The translations under genes and the position numbers were made by a program. Below, in pieces: positions 50,190 to 63,700 of a stretch of 64,000 nucleotides of DNA. Within the stretch, counting starts at the first letter, position 1, and the number at the start of each line of letters is the position of its first letter. The notes under the pieces were generated by a model. It ran no database searches. It worked only from the letters and a program-made list of their open reading frames with translations, and was not told the origin of the DNA. Source of the DNA: Antitrichia curtipendula (taxonomy: Eukaryota > Streptophyta > Bryopsida > Hypnales > Leucodontaceae). The DNA is taken from the NCBI GenBank assembly GCA_951230915.1, contig OX579638.1:6590696-6654695 (forward strand), given 5' to 3'.

Positions 50190-53100
50190 GGATTTGAATG
50201 TCAAAGACATTCAAGATGCCATAGAACTTGTCGATCCCTCCAACTATATTATTTGGAGTTATAAGTGCAAAATGACTCTCATGTAGGAAGGTCTTTGGAG
50301 GTTTATCGAACCTATAGACATCAATGACCAAGCTTCAAACACTAAAGAGATTGCTACGAACGTCTCCACACCCACGATTGTCTCTACATCAACCACCACA
50401 ACAAGTGGTGGCCCAAACCACAATGGCAATAGCGGCGCCGCCAAACATCACACGAGAAAACAAACTATGTTTCCACACTGAGCAGATTATTATATCCATG
50501 GTACGGGATTCTATCCTCCTACGCATTATACATCTTACTAATCCTCACGCGATTTGGCACAAAATCTGTCACATGTGTGCCATAAAGAATTTGTTGCAAC
50601 ATCTCTCCCTAAATGAACAACTTTGTTCTTTACGTCTAGTAAAAAGAAAACAAATTAGTGATCACCTTCAAGAAATCAACTTGCTAGTTACACAATTAGC
50701 CAATCTAGGAACTCAGGGGGGGTTGTTCACTTAGAGTATCTATTAGAAACCACATGCATACAAAACTTTGGACCCCCTATATACTTTTTGAATTTTAAAT
50801 TTTAAATAAAAAATAAAAAAATGAATAGATTTTCCTACTTTGAAAGTTTAATTTTGAATTATTGATATTTTTATTTGTTAATAATAATTAGTTACAAATT
50901 TTTGAAGTAAAAAGATACAGTATAGAATTAAAAAATAACTTTCATATCCCTATATTATATAAGAAAAAATTGTCTAAAAAATGAACAAAAAATTCCTAAA
51001 AATAAATCTCTATTGAAAGCTCATTTTGAGTTGAATATTGATTCAATGGTCATCTAAATGTGTTTTCTATAATTATTTGAGTTGAAAAATATGCCATTTT
51101 AGTTTATTTTCAACCTCTTATAGAAATCATTTCATATTTTATTTGAGTTGAAAATTTCGGCAATAGAAACCTATAGTCATTGTTAAACAATGCTCAAAAT
51201 TTTAGGTTGAAATTATAGTTTATTAGAAACCACTTGTTTACACATGGTTTGTTGTAGACTTGTAGTAGAACTAAGTGCACCCCTTGAGTCCAGAAATAAC
51301 AATTTCTAACAAGGATCTAGTTGATCTCACGATCAACAATCTTTCAAAAAATTGGTGTACATTTAGACAGATCCAAAAAGGCCGGGAACAACTACCTTCT
51401 TTTTATGAATTCCAAAGACTCTTACTGCCCAAAGAACTAGAACGTAACATCAAGAAACGTAAGGAGGAGAAGTTAACCTCATACGAACAAGTCAAAACTC
51501 CTCAAGCGGTGCTCCTTCATCTCAAGGCTATCAGAATTGAGGATGAGGTTCTTCCTATGGCAATGATCATGCCCTTAAGAGCAGACATTGCACTAGCGCC
51601 TTGATTCATAGAGTAGGAACATAGTCTATTGTTGCAAGTGTGGAAAGCAAGCAATGCAAGCTCAACTATCCAACTTGAATCACACTCAACCACAACATCC
51701 ACAATAATTGCACTTAGTTGAAATCAAAGACAAGGATTCAGCCATCATCTCGAGCTTGGGGGCTGCATACTTGCGTACGATGATCGTACTGATTCCATGG
51801 TTTTATATTTGTGTACCATAATCATACATATTACGTGTATTTGGACGCATTGAATCAGTGCAAAAACAATGAATATCAATAATGTATGATTCTTATACTA
51901 TTATCAATATAGTTTAGGTGCATTTTGTATATTGCATTTGTATATCGCATTTGTATAATTAAAGTACATCAATCGTACGCTTTTGGAAAACTTTTTAACA
52001 ACACTGATTCAGTGCGTCTAAATATACGTAATATGTACAATTATGGTACGCAAATATAAAACCATGGAATCAGTACGATATCTGTTAAAAAATCATCCTT
52101 CCTTAAGTTTGAGATGATCAAATTGCAGTCCTCATCACATCACTTGTAAGCTTGTATTGATGCTTTTAGAGAAGAAAACAACACACATGAAGAAGTCATC
52201 AACGCATGTGTGGTTACTACTAGAAATAAACATGATTGGTTCTTCAATTCAGGCGCCTATTCATACATCACTGGCAATGCACAGTTGCTTAGCAATATCA
52301 TAGCATCTAGTGTCCCACACATTAGGATTGCAAGATTGTAGGAAGACAACTCATGCATGTAGCTGGCCAAGGCATTCTCAGTTGGCACACTTACTAATAT
52401 CAACTACAAAATATTATTTGAATTTACTAGATGCTTAATCTACAATAAAGACCACCTTGACTATATTATTATATAAGGTATGAGAGATTCTCATAATCAC
52501 CTCTATTGTGTGCAAAATTGCTTTGGTCCTATACAACAAATATCCTTACTAAATTAGCTAAAGACACACATGATTATTTGTCAACTCACAATAAGTCACT
52601 CACCCCATCAAAATGGTTTAGTAGAACGCAAGAACCGTACCGTACTTGAAGGCATTCATAGTATAGTCACAAAAACAAAAGATCCCAAGTCCCTTTGGGA
52701 AGAGATGGAAAAAACCATTAACTACATCCAAAATAGATCCCAATAAAGGCCCTAAAATTTAAAACACCTAAAGAAGCCTTTACTAGACAAAAGCCAAACC
52801 TAGGACACCTTTGTGTTATTGGCTATGTGACCTATTGTCATATCCCTAACACAAAACATCAAAAGTTTAATCTTAAAGTTATTCCTATACTTCTAATAGG
52901 ATATGATGAACAAAGCAAAGCCTATAGATGCTACAATCCCAATACTAGATCCATTACTATTAGTAGGGACATTAGATTTGATGAGAATAGCCTTGATCTT
53001 TCTACTCTCCAAACTACAAAACCATTGACAGATTCTCCATTTCTAAACAAATTGCTTACTCTTTCCAAGTCTTCAATTCTCTCCCCTACTCTTCCACAAC

Positions 53101-55018
53101 AATCCATTACACTTAATACCCGGACCATTGAACAAAGAACCCCAGACTCTTCTTTTCTTATCACTCCACTTGACTTCTCCGACCCTGTAATTTTGGACTC
53201 CAAAGATCCTATCTCCTCTAATAGCTCACATCTAGAGCCTACATAATCACTCACCTTACCACATGTGCCATTGCACGAGCTTCTTTTACGTCAATCTCAA
53301 CAACCTCAACATTAAAATATCCGCCTAGGAGGCTACGACCTTTGTGTCTCTATAGACAACTTTGACCTCTACATGGTCACGTTGGCACCTAATCGGCCAC
53401 CTTTCATTTCCACAAATCAAGACATGGATCCTATTACCCTTAAACAAGTAAAAACACATCTTGGGTGACGCCTTGCTATGCAAATTGAGATAGAATCTAT
53501 CTGGAAAAATAGCACATGGGATTTAGAACCCTTACCATCCAATAAAAAAGCCATCACTTGCAAACAATTATTTAAGATTTAACTTGGAATTAATGGACAA
53601 CCTCCCATCAAAAGGCCTGCCTAGTTGCATGCGGATTTGAGCAATGTGAAGGTATTGACTTTGTAGAAATTTTTGTTCTTGTTATTAAATAGACAACACT
53701 ACACACCGTTATCGCCCTTGTGTGCCAAACATTGGAGTTTACATCAAATGGATGTCCGTACTACTTTTCTTCATGGCCTTCTAAAAGAGTATGTATATGC
53801 GTCAACCACTAGGCTTCTTTGTTTGTGGCAAAGTACATCTAATATGTCGACTTAACAAATCTCTATATAGTTTGAAACAAAGTCTAAGGACTTGGTATGA
53901 CATGATAGATTCTACCCTCTATAGAATTGACTTACATTGCAGCAAGTCTGCTAGTAACACGTACTACATGCACAACTAGAGAAAAACTACTACTAGCTCC
54001 GACAAATTAATCTCTTGGCTCTAGAAATTATTGTACTCTGAATTTGACATAATTAATCTCGGAAAAGTACTTTGTCACCTAGGCATTACTTTAGAACAGG
54101 CAATTCTGGGAATCTTTCTCCACCAGTGTAATTACAACCAATCCATTCTCTATGAATTTGGAATGAATGATTGTATACTTGTAGCCATACCACTACTAGA
54201 GGGCCTCACTCTTGTCATAGATATTAAAACATCATACATCAATTTAAATTACTATTGTAGACTTGTCGGCAAGCTTATTTTCTTCACTATTACCTGCCCA
54301 GACATTACATATTCAATGAGCCGAATCATCAGTTATATGGCCCAACCTCAACAATCCCACCTGGATGTTGCTAAACATGTACTTTGTTATCTTCAAAGTA
54401 CTTTGAATTATGGAATATTTTATCGTTATGATGCTCTAGTCACTGTCTCCGGCTACACCATGCCGATTGGGGCTCATGTCTTGAAATCTGTAGATCAATG
54501 GGAGCATATATATTCACTCTTGCGTGCAATCCAATTACCTGACAAAGTAAAAGACAACTTCAGTCTCTCACTCTTCTATTGAATCTTAGCATAGAGCATT
54601 GAGCAACGAAGCACAAGAAGTTGTTTGACTTCATCAACTCCTTCAAGAAATGCAACTGCTTGTTACACAACCACCTACTTCCAACAATGTTACTACAACT
54701 ACACAACAACAAACAACATCAAATAGCATCAAACTTCACTGTGATAACCAAGATGCTTTCAAACTCTCTCAAAATCTCGTCTTTCATGCCAGATTCAAAT
54801 ACAAAAATACACTACCATTTTATAAGAGAGAAAGTCTTAGGGGGGAAATTCAATTGCAATATATTTATACAAGAGCCCAACCAATAGGCGCTCTTACAAA
54901 ACCCCTAGACAAAATTAAATTTGTCCAATACATGACCTCACTAGGACTACATCATTGGGATGACCTACGGCATAGCAAAAGGGGTCTCAAGTATATTGCA
55001 CTCACTATAAAAGCTTAA
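50190..55018 (+). pseudogene. Decayed Copia B gag-pol
   Basis: Same lineage as Copia A but much older. Gag near 50190 (DIQDAIELVDPSNYIIWSYK) continues at 51290 after an insertion. The protease region is lost or unrecognisable. Integrase C-terminal part at 52740-53240 (HIPNTKHQKFNLKVIP, GYDEQSKAYRCYNPN). RT at 53480-54300 (HQMDVRTTFLHG, RLNKSLYSLKQSLRTWYD) lacks the YVDD box. RNase H end at 54700-55000 (LHCDNQDAFKLSQN, IGALTKPLDKIKF). Many stops and shifts. The 3' LTR was not identified, and no antisense ORF like that of Copia A is present. Confidence 0.88.
50716..51283. mobile_element. 0.57 kb element inserted in Copia B gag
   Basis: Left GGGGGGGTTGTTCACTTAGA, right (inverted) GGGGTGCACTTAGTTCTAC. 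It interrupts gag between NLG and the ISNKDLVDL segment. A related, inverted copy lies at about 57470-58020. GGGG-TTCACTTAG ends suggest a Harbinger-like element, but no clean target duplication was seen. Confidence 0.65.
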
Positions 55019-55166
55019 TCAAGTCTATGGCATCGAAGCCTAAAAAAAATAGGCCTCCACTTCTATCAGGAACCTAAAACTTTTATGTTGAGCACCCCTA
55101 TAGCCAATAACCTCCTTTGCACAATTGCACCAAGAGAAATATAGACCTGGTGTCCTTCCCCGCCTT

Positions 55167-55824
55167 TTAACCCCTCAAGGCCCAAGGGGACCAAAACTGT
55201 CCCTCCTTGTTTGTAATTTGGGATGTCTAAATTTTCTTCTTGATTAATTACAATGTTCATTATTTTTTTAAAGTTCTTGTTGAAGTCTTCTTTTAGTATC
55301 AAAAGTCTGATTTTGAAAATGTCTAATTATGATTTTTCTATTTAAGATTTTGTGCAAGGGTGTCTACTACAAATTCTTCACTTTCTAGTGTTGAGAGCTC
55401 TTGGAAATGAGCCTCAAGTACACTAGAACTTGGAGAAACAATCACATTAGAAATTTAATTTAAAAAGTTGGAGAGTAGATTTTAAGAAGCCGTAAATTGA
55501 TTAGGGTTACGCATGTTGTACTCTACATACTCATATTTTTTTGGTATCCTCAATTTTAAGTTTGAGATGTGAAAAGAGGATTGAAAGACTTCAAATCACT
55601 TTCACAATTTTAACACCCTCTTGATCAAATGTTATAATCTTTCAATCCATAGGAGACATTGTTGTGCTTTCTTTTGCTATGTGATCTCTAACATATCTAG
55701 TTCGAATTTGTACGGTTACAATTTTAAAAAAAGTGATGCAATTTATCAAAATATTGACATTTTGTTCATCAAAGGACAATTTCTGAAATACTCAAGAAAG
55801 AGCGTGGGCCTTGAGGGGTTAATA
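55167..55824. mobile_element. TTAA-flanked element, 0.66 kb
   Basis: Left TTAACCCCTCAAGGCCCAAG, right (inverted) TTAACCCCTCAAGGCCCACG: near-perfect 20-base inverted ends, the best preserved of the family. Interior homologous to 43330-43841. Confidence 0.78.
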
Positions 55825-56131
55825 TAATACTTATTGATCGTTGTTTCATCTTCACGTAAGTTACACTACACTGGCGTCATTGGAATCAACTCCAGCACAA
55901 CATCAAAATCCATGCATCTCTTCGAACACAATCCATCACCTACAGGGGGCGGAAAAGGTAGATTGGGCTTCTCCAAGCCAAATTAGATAGGCCGGCTTCC
56001 CCGTAAGGCCCAACCCGTACATGACACTTTCTATTCCTCGAGACTTGGAGTTACTACATTATGGGGCACTTTCTATCCCCCGAGACTTGGAGTTCCTACA
56101 TTACGAGGCACTTTCTATTGGCTAGGATGAA

Positions 56132-56682
56132 TTGACCCCGTCATTACCCCATTGGGAAAACACTAGAATTTTTTATTTGCAACATATTAGAGATAAATAT
56201 GCCACCATGAAGTCCATTTATCGGAAGGAGAAGCTCAAGCAAGAAGAAACGGGAGCGCCACCATCAACATGGGTTCCTTGTATGAAATTTTTGATCACAT
56301 GTATAGTAGGACAACTAGAATTCATGGTGTACCATACAATGTTGACCAAGGTGTTCATATGCATCATCAAGAGCATGTAGTTTTTAGTGATGACAATGAA
56401 GATAATGTGCTTGATACTCCTCCTCCCTCTACTGTTGGTGTTGCCGCATCACAGTCCCCTCATATAGAGGCAAGGAACCAACTTGGTGTTGAGGGCCATA
56501 TAAACAAAAGTGTAGGAAAAAGAAAGAAGAAATTGGTTGCAGGTGATGAAACCATTGCAACAGCCATCAACAACTTCTCAAAGGGAATTTTAGAAGTTGA
56601 GAAAATGAAATTAGGTTTAGTAGAGAAGATAATTGACAGTGAAAGAGAAGGGAGGGAGATGATGATAAAGAGTCAATTGTAG
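56132..56682 (+). pseudogene. Myb/SANT-like ORF1 of a PIF/Harbinger element, broken
   Basis: Two overlapping frames. The first has RDKYATMKSIYRKEKLKQEE and TGAPPSTW. The second continues YEIFDHMYSRTTRIHGVP, and a charged coiled-coil tail (INNFSKGILEVEKMKLGLVE) follows. This is the trihelix/SANT-like protein encoded next to Harbinger transposases, here with one frameshift near 56270. The partner transposase lies on the opposite strand at 58050-58890. Confidence 0.7.
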
Positions 56683-57469
56683 ATGTCATCTTTGTATGTA
56701 GAAGCTTTGAAGGGCAAGGATTCTGCAAGCAGTTCCAAGTAGAAGTATGGTCTCATGTGTGACGTACTTTTAGTACTTTGGGACATTAGAATTTTGTTTC
56801 TAATTTTGTATTGAATTTGATTTGATTTTGATTTGATTTGTTCCAAAATCCAATATTTTGAATAAAAGACATTTTTTTTCATTGCATCATAGAGACATGT
56901 ACATATGCTTTTGAATCCAACAAGTTCAACTCTAATTAAATTTCACCAAATGAAGCCATGAAATGCTATGCAAGGCTTACAAAAAATGATGAATTCACTC
57001 ATTAGTAGGATTTTCTAAAATCCACTACCTGAAAAACTTTTGCCTAAGTATTTTTTCTTAGCATTTTGATTGTTCTCCCTCCTTATATATGGGTAATTTC
57101 GAATTCCCAAATCCAACAAGTGAATCCTGTTGCATATGTAGAATTGGTACACCAAGTTCAGGTTGGTGCAACATCTCACAATAGTTGTATAACCGACAAC
57201 AAGCTACTGTGACTCTAACAACTCTGTCAACTCTAGAATTGAAGTTCTTTAAAATTCTCCATCGAAGGTCATATTTGTTATATTGAGACTTTTTGCAGAT
57301 TTTGAGACATGATATTAGTTATTGAAAAATTCATTTAAAAAAATAGTAATTGATATAAAAAAATTAATAATGATAAAATAGTGATTCTATAATAAAATTC
57401 TAAAATTTGGTATTGTTACCTATTTATAAAAAATACTAGTAAAGAGATAAAATGATTTATCCCTAGGGG

Positions 57470-58020
57470 AGGTCACTCTCACTACATTTGCGGTACCCAC
57501 GTGTGGTGGAGTGATTTTTTGACCCCCTATTTACTTTTGAATAAACTATAATTTCATCCTAAAATTTTGAGCTTTGTTTAACAATGACTAAAGGTTTCTA
57601 CTGACAAAAATTTCAATTCCAAATAACATAAGATATATTGTCTAGAAAGGGTTGAAAAATGAATTAAAATGGCATGTTCTCCAACTAAAATACTTATAGA
57701 GCTCACATGAAGATGACTATTGCATCAATATTCAATCAAAATGAACTTTCAATAGAAAGCTATTCTATAAAAAAAAAATTTCAGTTTTCAGTTTTTTTTC
57801 TTATATAATATAGAGGTGTGAAAGTTATTTTCAGCTTTACAGTGTATCTTTTTTCTTAAAAAATTTATAACTAATTAATATTAAAATTAAAAAATACCAA
57901 TAATTCAAAACATAAACTTTTAAAGTAGTAAAATCTATCCATAATTTTCTTTTGGAAAAAAAATTAAATTTTAAGATGTATTACATGTATTATTTTTTTC
58001 GCCACACGTGGGTTGCTTAA
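57470..58020. mobile_element. Inverted copy of the 50.7 kb element, between the two Harbinger ORFs
   Basis: On the minus strand this resembles 50716-51283 (shared: GACCCCCTAT-TACTTTT, TTGTTTAACAATGACTA in inverse orientation, CCTATATTATATAAGAAAAA). AT-rich, without coding capacity. Confidence 0.6.
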
Positions 58021-58049
58021 ACACGGGGAATGTCCTCCCCGGGGTTTAT

Positions 58050-58890
58050 CCTCAAGTCGAGGATAAAAATGAGACTGTGAAAAGTCTTAATATAATGAAT
58101 ATGACCTTACTGGTTCTTCAATGTGCCAAATGCTTGTTCAATAGCAACTCTTTTGAAATTCATAGAGCTGTCAAATCTTTTCTTTTGCAAGTCATTTAGG
58201 TGCCTTTTAATTTTTGATCAAATAGGTCCAGATGGGATAGGCAACATCTCCTATTAAATAAGGAGTGTATTCAACGTCTCCAACCCAATTATCCAAACCA
58301 TTGGTTCTTGCAATGAAAATATCTCGTCTTCTTAAACTCTTGTACAAGTTGGACACTTTGAACTGTCTCCCATCATGCACTCCTCCAAATTGTTCCACAC
58401 ACACATTTCAAATTTTTTTTTGTGAATCACAAACCACTTGCAAAACAATGAAATTGAATTTTTTTCCTATTGTAAAAGTGAGAAGTAGCTAATGTGACTC
58501 TTATTTGGGCTCTCTGATAATGGTATGTGTATCCCATCTATTGCTCCACATATATTAGGTAAACTAGTAATTTCCTCAAAATCAAATATAATGCTATGAA
58601 GACGGTTTTCAACAAGAATTGAAATGCAATAGCTAAACAATTTGTTTTTATCCATAAGTATGTTACAAAAAATATCCACATACTTCCTAATGGTTGAAGC
58701 TCCAATCTTAAAACAATTTGTCATGTGTTCAGTATTATGATCATGCGCAAATCTATGGAGAACACATGATAATATTTTATTGATTTTCATTTGTGGCCTC
58801 ACTTGATTCACACACCTACTTCATAAAAAAGGAGTTATCAAGTTCAACAAATTATCATATGCATCATAACTCATCCTGTAAAATTGATGC
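58050..58890 (-). pseudogene. PIF/Harbinger transposase (DDE_Tnp_4 type), broken
   Basis: The N-terminal part at 58467-58880 has FYRMSYDAYDNLLNLITPFL and CFKIGASTIRKYVDIFC. The first catalytic Asp is in LPNICGAIDGIHIPL. The second is probably in YLIGDVAYP or VHDGRQF (58220-58400). The third acidic residue is in FKRVAIEQAFGTLKN (about 58100-58150, another frame). Stops and at least two frameshifts separate these pieces. The order and motifs are those of Harbinger transposases, and a convergent SANT-like ORF1 lies nearby. Confidence 0.8.
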
Positions 58891-59714
58891 CTAGGCTCTA
58901 CTCAAAAGAGACAAGCAGGATAGGGTTTTTTTGCTTGAAGCAAGCAACAACATTGATAGGAAATGGAAGTTCATTGAATTTGCAACATTAAAATTCAATA
59001 CCTCCCAAGCCATTGATTTTGACCTACAGAAGGTGCCCATCATAGGAAACATACAAAATATCATCCATACGAGCACGAATTTTGTAGAAATAGAAGGCTC
59101 CATATTTACTTTTAGAAGTCCTGCAAATCATTATAAGAATTATTAGTTATTGAGAAAATTAAAAAATATGCGTAAATCACATGAATATGATCGTACACCT
59201 CAAAACCTTAAACCAACAATGTAAAACAAAAACAAGAATGAGAAAAAAAATCCAAAAAAACCCCACCCAAAGTTGAAAAAAGTGCATCTACAGCCTTCAC
59301 AGCAACACAAAAATGAATACCCCTCCCAAAATCCTTTACATTATTTCCGGGAGGAGGTAACTCCCACTTTGTCCCTGCATGTGGGAGGGGTAAGTGGGGT
59401 TCACTGGAGTTACTGCAATTTTGCCCCACCGGTACTGCCGAGGGATCACTTTTGCCCCGCCAGTGGGGGCCACAGTCCGGGTTTTTTTTTAGCCCAACCG
59501 GCTAAAATCCTATAATTTCTCGGACCAACCGGTTGTTTGAAGCATTCTCTCGGCTAGGCCTTTAAAAAAGAAAGAATATTCTTTGATTTTCCTCTTAAAT
59601 GGTTGGTTTTTTTCCGAAGATTTTGAAATCAATTAGGCAATTCCTAATTTCAACCGGCTAACTTGTAACTAAATGCCGGTACTCCCCGTACATTGGTGGA
59701 GGCCCGCCCTGCAC
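58891..59714. other. Intergenic, no gene seen
   Basis: Probably part of the old Harbinger element, then a GC-richer stretch (59340-59700) with no recognised coding or repeat structure. Confidence 0.4.
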
Positions 59715-59968
59715 GGTGAGGGAGGACCTCAATATTTTGGTTGCACGAGCTATTTTAGGAGGTGGGCCCTTGTCTTAATGGCACCCTCTCAATTTTCTGG
59801 CCCTCTCATTTTAGGGGGTCCGGAGGCTTTAAAATTTTATTTTTTTTTGCAAATTTGGGGCCTGCGGCTCCAAATTACCCTGGAAGGTCCTCTCTTACAT
59901 AAAATAGGGGCAGGTTTCACCCCCCCCTATTAGCTCGTGCAACCAAAATATTGAGATCCGGTGAGGGA
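59715..59968. mobile_element. Mutator-like MITE with 9 bp target duplication
   Basis: Inverted ends GGACCTCAATATTTTGGTTG and GGATCTCAATATTTTGGTTG, about 29 bp, continuing to GCACGAGCTA. The element of 236 bp (59724-59959) is flanked by exact GGTGAGGGA copies (59715-59723 and 59960-59968). Nine-base duplications are typical of Mutator-like elements. The interior has TTTGCAAATT...GGCTCCAAATTA, also seen in the hAT-like MITE at 13.7 kb. Confidence 0.88.
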
Positions 59969-60152
59969 CCGCACAGAGGCCTGACGGCAGTACATGTGCA
60001 CCTGCTGATTCACACTCCTTGGAGACGATCGCCTCCAGCTTGCCGGCACCACTCAAAGGACCACACCACGGCGAAACACACGAGCCACCACAGCAAACTC
60101 ATGACGCCAACAAGTGACAGCTCTGCAACGAAATCCTGCAGCTCACGCCAAA

Positions 60153-60762
60153 TTGGGTCGCGCAACCCTAATCCATTTCCTGGGGACCCAACCAAAACCC
60201 AAACTGCACTTACAGCCACAGGAATTCCAATCATCGTTTCCTAATCAACTAAAAATGATCAGCTTACCAACTAAGATAACAAGGTTGTAAAACCAACAGG
60301 GCTTCTAAAATGGACGAATGCGTCCATGGTGATCATTTGATCTACGGCCCAAATTTATGTCCATTGTGCATGCCTTCACACTTCTTTCAAAAAAAAGTTA
60401 ACACATGTATAGTGGATGTGCATTTATGGCCTACGACAATCCCCATAAGCAAATACGTCCATTTTAGAGCTCCCTGTTGGATTTTACAACCTCCTGCAAA
60501 TGGTTACAAACATATGAAAGGAAATGTAGCTCTTGATCACACACTTGCCTACCACAAGAACGTGTTTATCAAAGTGCAGATCCACTCCCCAAAATACAGA
60601 AAGGTTTAGATGTCTGAGCAGAACAAAACCTGGTGGATGCATTTTGCATCCACCAGCTGCATTATTGGACAGCTTCAAAAATTACAATGCTGGTCACAGA
60701 GCTTGCAACCCGTGTATGTACATTGACAAGCAATTGAATCATTCTGGAGAAACTAACTGCAG
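60153..60762 (-). repeat. Segment B, copy 2: 3' end and 3' flank of GT37
   Basis: The original of the duplicate at 34244-34807, since it is continuous with the GT37 coding exon. Differs by scattered substitutions, an inverted 44-base block (60273-60316) and about 60 extra bases after it. Confidence 0.85.
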
Positions 60763-63700
60763 CCCATCACTTTCCTCTATGGGAAGACAGCGTCTCAGAT
60801 AAGGCACGGTGTCCGAAATCTTCTTTCTGTGAAGATTGGCTTCATGGGGACAATCATACAGCGAGTGAGACGCCTGGTAGCAGAGGTCCACGGTCTGAGC
60901 GCGGACACATGAACCCCCCTTCCTCTTCACTTCCACAAACCAAGGAATGATGACTCCATAGGCCTGGGCCAAGCCCCCGAAGGTTGACAAGGGGGTGACG
61001 AGAAGCTCGTCCACGAAGCTCAACAACAGAATCTCCACCATCGCCATGTGGTCTTCCGCTGTACTAAACCCTTGCTTTTCTCGGTGGGTCAGCTGGGTGA
61101 CCTTCACAGTCTTCCCTTGGTACTCGTACATCCTCAGAAGCTCCTCAGAGAGAGCCGTGTGGAGTGAGGTCACCAGGACCCGGGTTCGTTTTCCAGTACG
61201 ATCGCTTTCAGTTTCTTGCTCACCGACAGGTTTGGGAAGAATGTTATTCTCTGCTACACATTGCTTCACGTGGTCATTCGCTCTCTTGCTGGCCCCTTGA
61301 AAATACACCTTTCGGCCATACAGAAACCGCACCTGTTCAATCACCAAATCGTCAGTTTAATCGTCCTCAACATCTCATGATGTATCAAGATTATAAATGA
61401 TTTCTATTTCAAGAACTGCAGCTAGCAAGATGCTTAGTGTATGTCGCTGATTGTTTGCTCACGAACCTGTTTCATGAGGTCTAAACCCCTAAAAATCCAA
61501 GAAGACCAAATTGGGTCTCATGTTTTGTTTAAGAGATTTTGTTGGTCATTACATTTGTCTAATTTCTTATATTTTTACCAGTACATCCAAAACCCTCCGC
61601 TAATTCTGATGAATAATAATTTGACCCGGTCTGAATTCTATTATTTTCATAAAATGATCAATCAAATTGGTAAGATTACAGCATCAACCCTTGGTTAATT
61701 CAAATGGGTCCTACACACTAGAGTGGATTGAAATGAAACTCTACTACGAAAAGCGCGCGCGCACACCTGTATGCCGACTCGGTGATCAACATCATCAAAG
61801 AGCTCTTTATCATGCTGTTTCACTTGCCCCCACACGACATCTCTGGGAAGCATCAAACTCCGCAGCAAGTAGGTGAGAGTGAGGGATGGGTCGGGAAAAA
61901 GAGCCTCCAGTGCAGGTCGAAATGCAGGAACTGCGAACAGCTTCGGCAGAAAGTAGAGACACCCAGTGAAGTGCAACCACGTCGCCTCTGTTAAGAATGC
62001 TTGCTCGGTGTTGCAATAAAATCTCTTCACCTCAGGATCAGTGAACTCTAGTTTCACCGCAGAAGTAATTGGTGCAACAGCTTCGCCAGCTTTCCTGGCG
62101 TCAACACCTATTGGAAACATGGAAGGTAATTGATTAGTCACGCAAAAAGTACTACTTCAAATCAGCTTCTGCAGGGTAGGGCGCTACATGCTCATAGCTA
62201 TTTAGGCAGCTGTAAAACCCTAGCCACCTCACTTTTGAATTCCGTTTTCACTTGCCCCTCCTAAAAATGAGTGTAACTGGTGATTCCACGGAGTGCTCTA
62301 GACTAACTGCACCTCAACAAACTCAAATCTCTAATCAAATCTGGCATTGGGGTTGCACATCTTGAGATACAGAGATTGGAAGAGGGTGAAACTCAACCCA
62401 ATGCGACACTTGTATGGTCGATGAGGAGACACAAGAAAAGAATTCCGTACCCCTTGCAAAGTACGTGCTTGATTTCCAAACTGGAGACTCCCAACCAGAC
62501 AACCTTCCGAGCATGGTGTTCTCCCAGCCATGGCGTCCAGTAAGAGGAAAGTGCTGATCAAGCACCCAGCATGAGCCCACAAAAGGCTCGCACATGGTCC
62601 ATGGGATATGAGAGTCCAGATTCATAAGGATGATTCGTTGTGTCAAGATGGCATACAGCATCGCCGAGGTCAAGAGCACCACCTTGTTGCCCAGGCCAAC
62701 ACCTTCCATTTCCATGATCAAGAATTTGCAGGTGGAGGTTGCAGCTCCGGATAGGAAGTACTCTGTGATGTTCCCGATGGTGCGCATGCACGTCCGATGC
62801 AGAGCAGTGTACTCTTCGAGTACCAAATCCCAATGAGGGTTGGGATCCAATAACTTTGCATGTGGCCGGCGCGCATATCGTGGACCTAGCTCTGTCCGCG
62901 CTGCGCAAGGATTAAATCTCCTCCATGCCTTCCTTTGCAATCACAGCAACAGCGCTCAGAAGATGATCAGAAGTGAAACAAGACTCTGCGAGCAACTTCC
63001 TAGCTTGCCTTGCACACGAGCTGGTTTGCAAATTACCAATTCCTCTTTAGTAGAAGATGTCAAGCATTCAATTCAAGGAGTCCAGCACATAATTTAAAAA
63101 GAAAAGCTAACCGCATAATATACTCCTCAAACAAGGCGAAGCTTGCCCTAAATCACTGAACTTCACTCCGATCGGATTTCACAGATGAATCATACAGCGA
63201 TGGCACCTAGAAGAAGAAGAAGAAGAAGAAGAAGAAGAAGAAGAAGAAGAAGAGCAGTGACATAAGACTGCAAGCAAATTCCTTGAGCTTGCAAATGTGC
63301 ATCTTCGCGAGCGTCACCAATTCCAGGCTGTGAAGTATCAATACAGGCGAGAATACAGGGATGCCAGCATGAAAAAAAAGAGCACAGGTAACCACAAGAT
63401 TCTCCCTTCAAACATGGACACTATCACTGCATTCGACTTAGATCGAATTCCGCATCACCGATGTGGCGTACGGCATCATGACCCAAACTAGAGTTCATCT
63501 TCGCCATTACTGCTCAGAACAAAACCCTAAACTCGTACTGCCCAGCTCAGTCCACGAAGCGATCAATCTGCGTCAAAACAATTCTCAAGCCAAGAGCCTG
63601 CGATTGATTGATACCTGAGCATCACGATCGGTGAAGCTGACATTCCGGTACCGCGACGCAGCGGCGGTGGCGCTCCGAAGGGCGCCAACCAAAGCCTGCA

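Noticed and set aside
63190..63411. Frames with long Leu or Phe runs
   Set aside because: Encoded by the AAG microsatellite in the GT37 intron.
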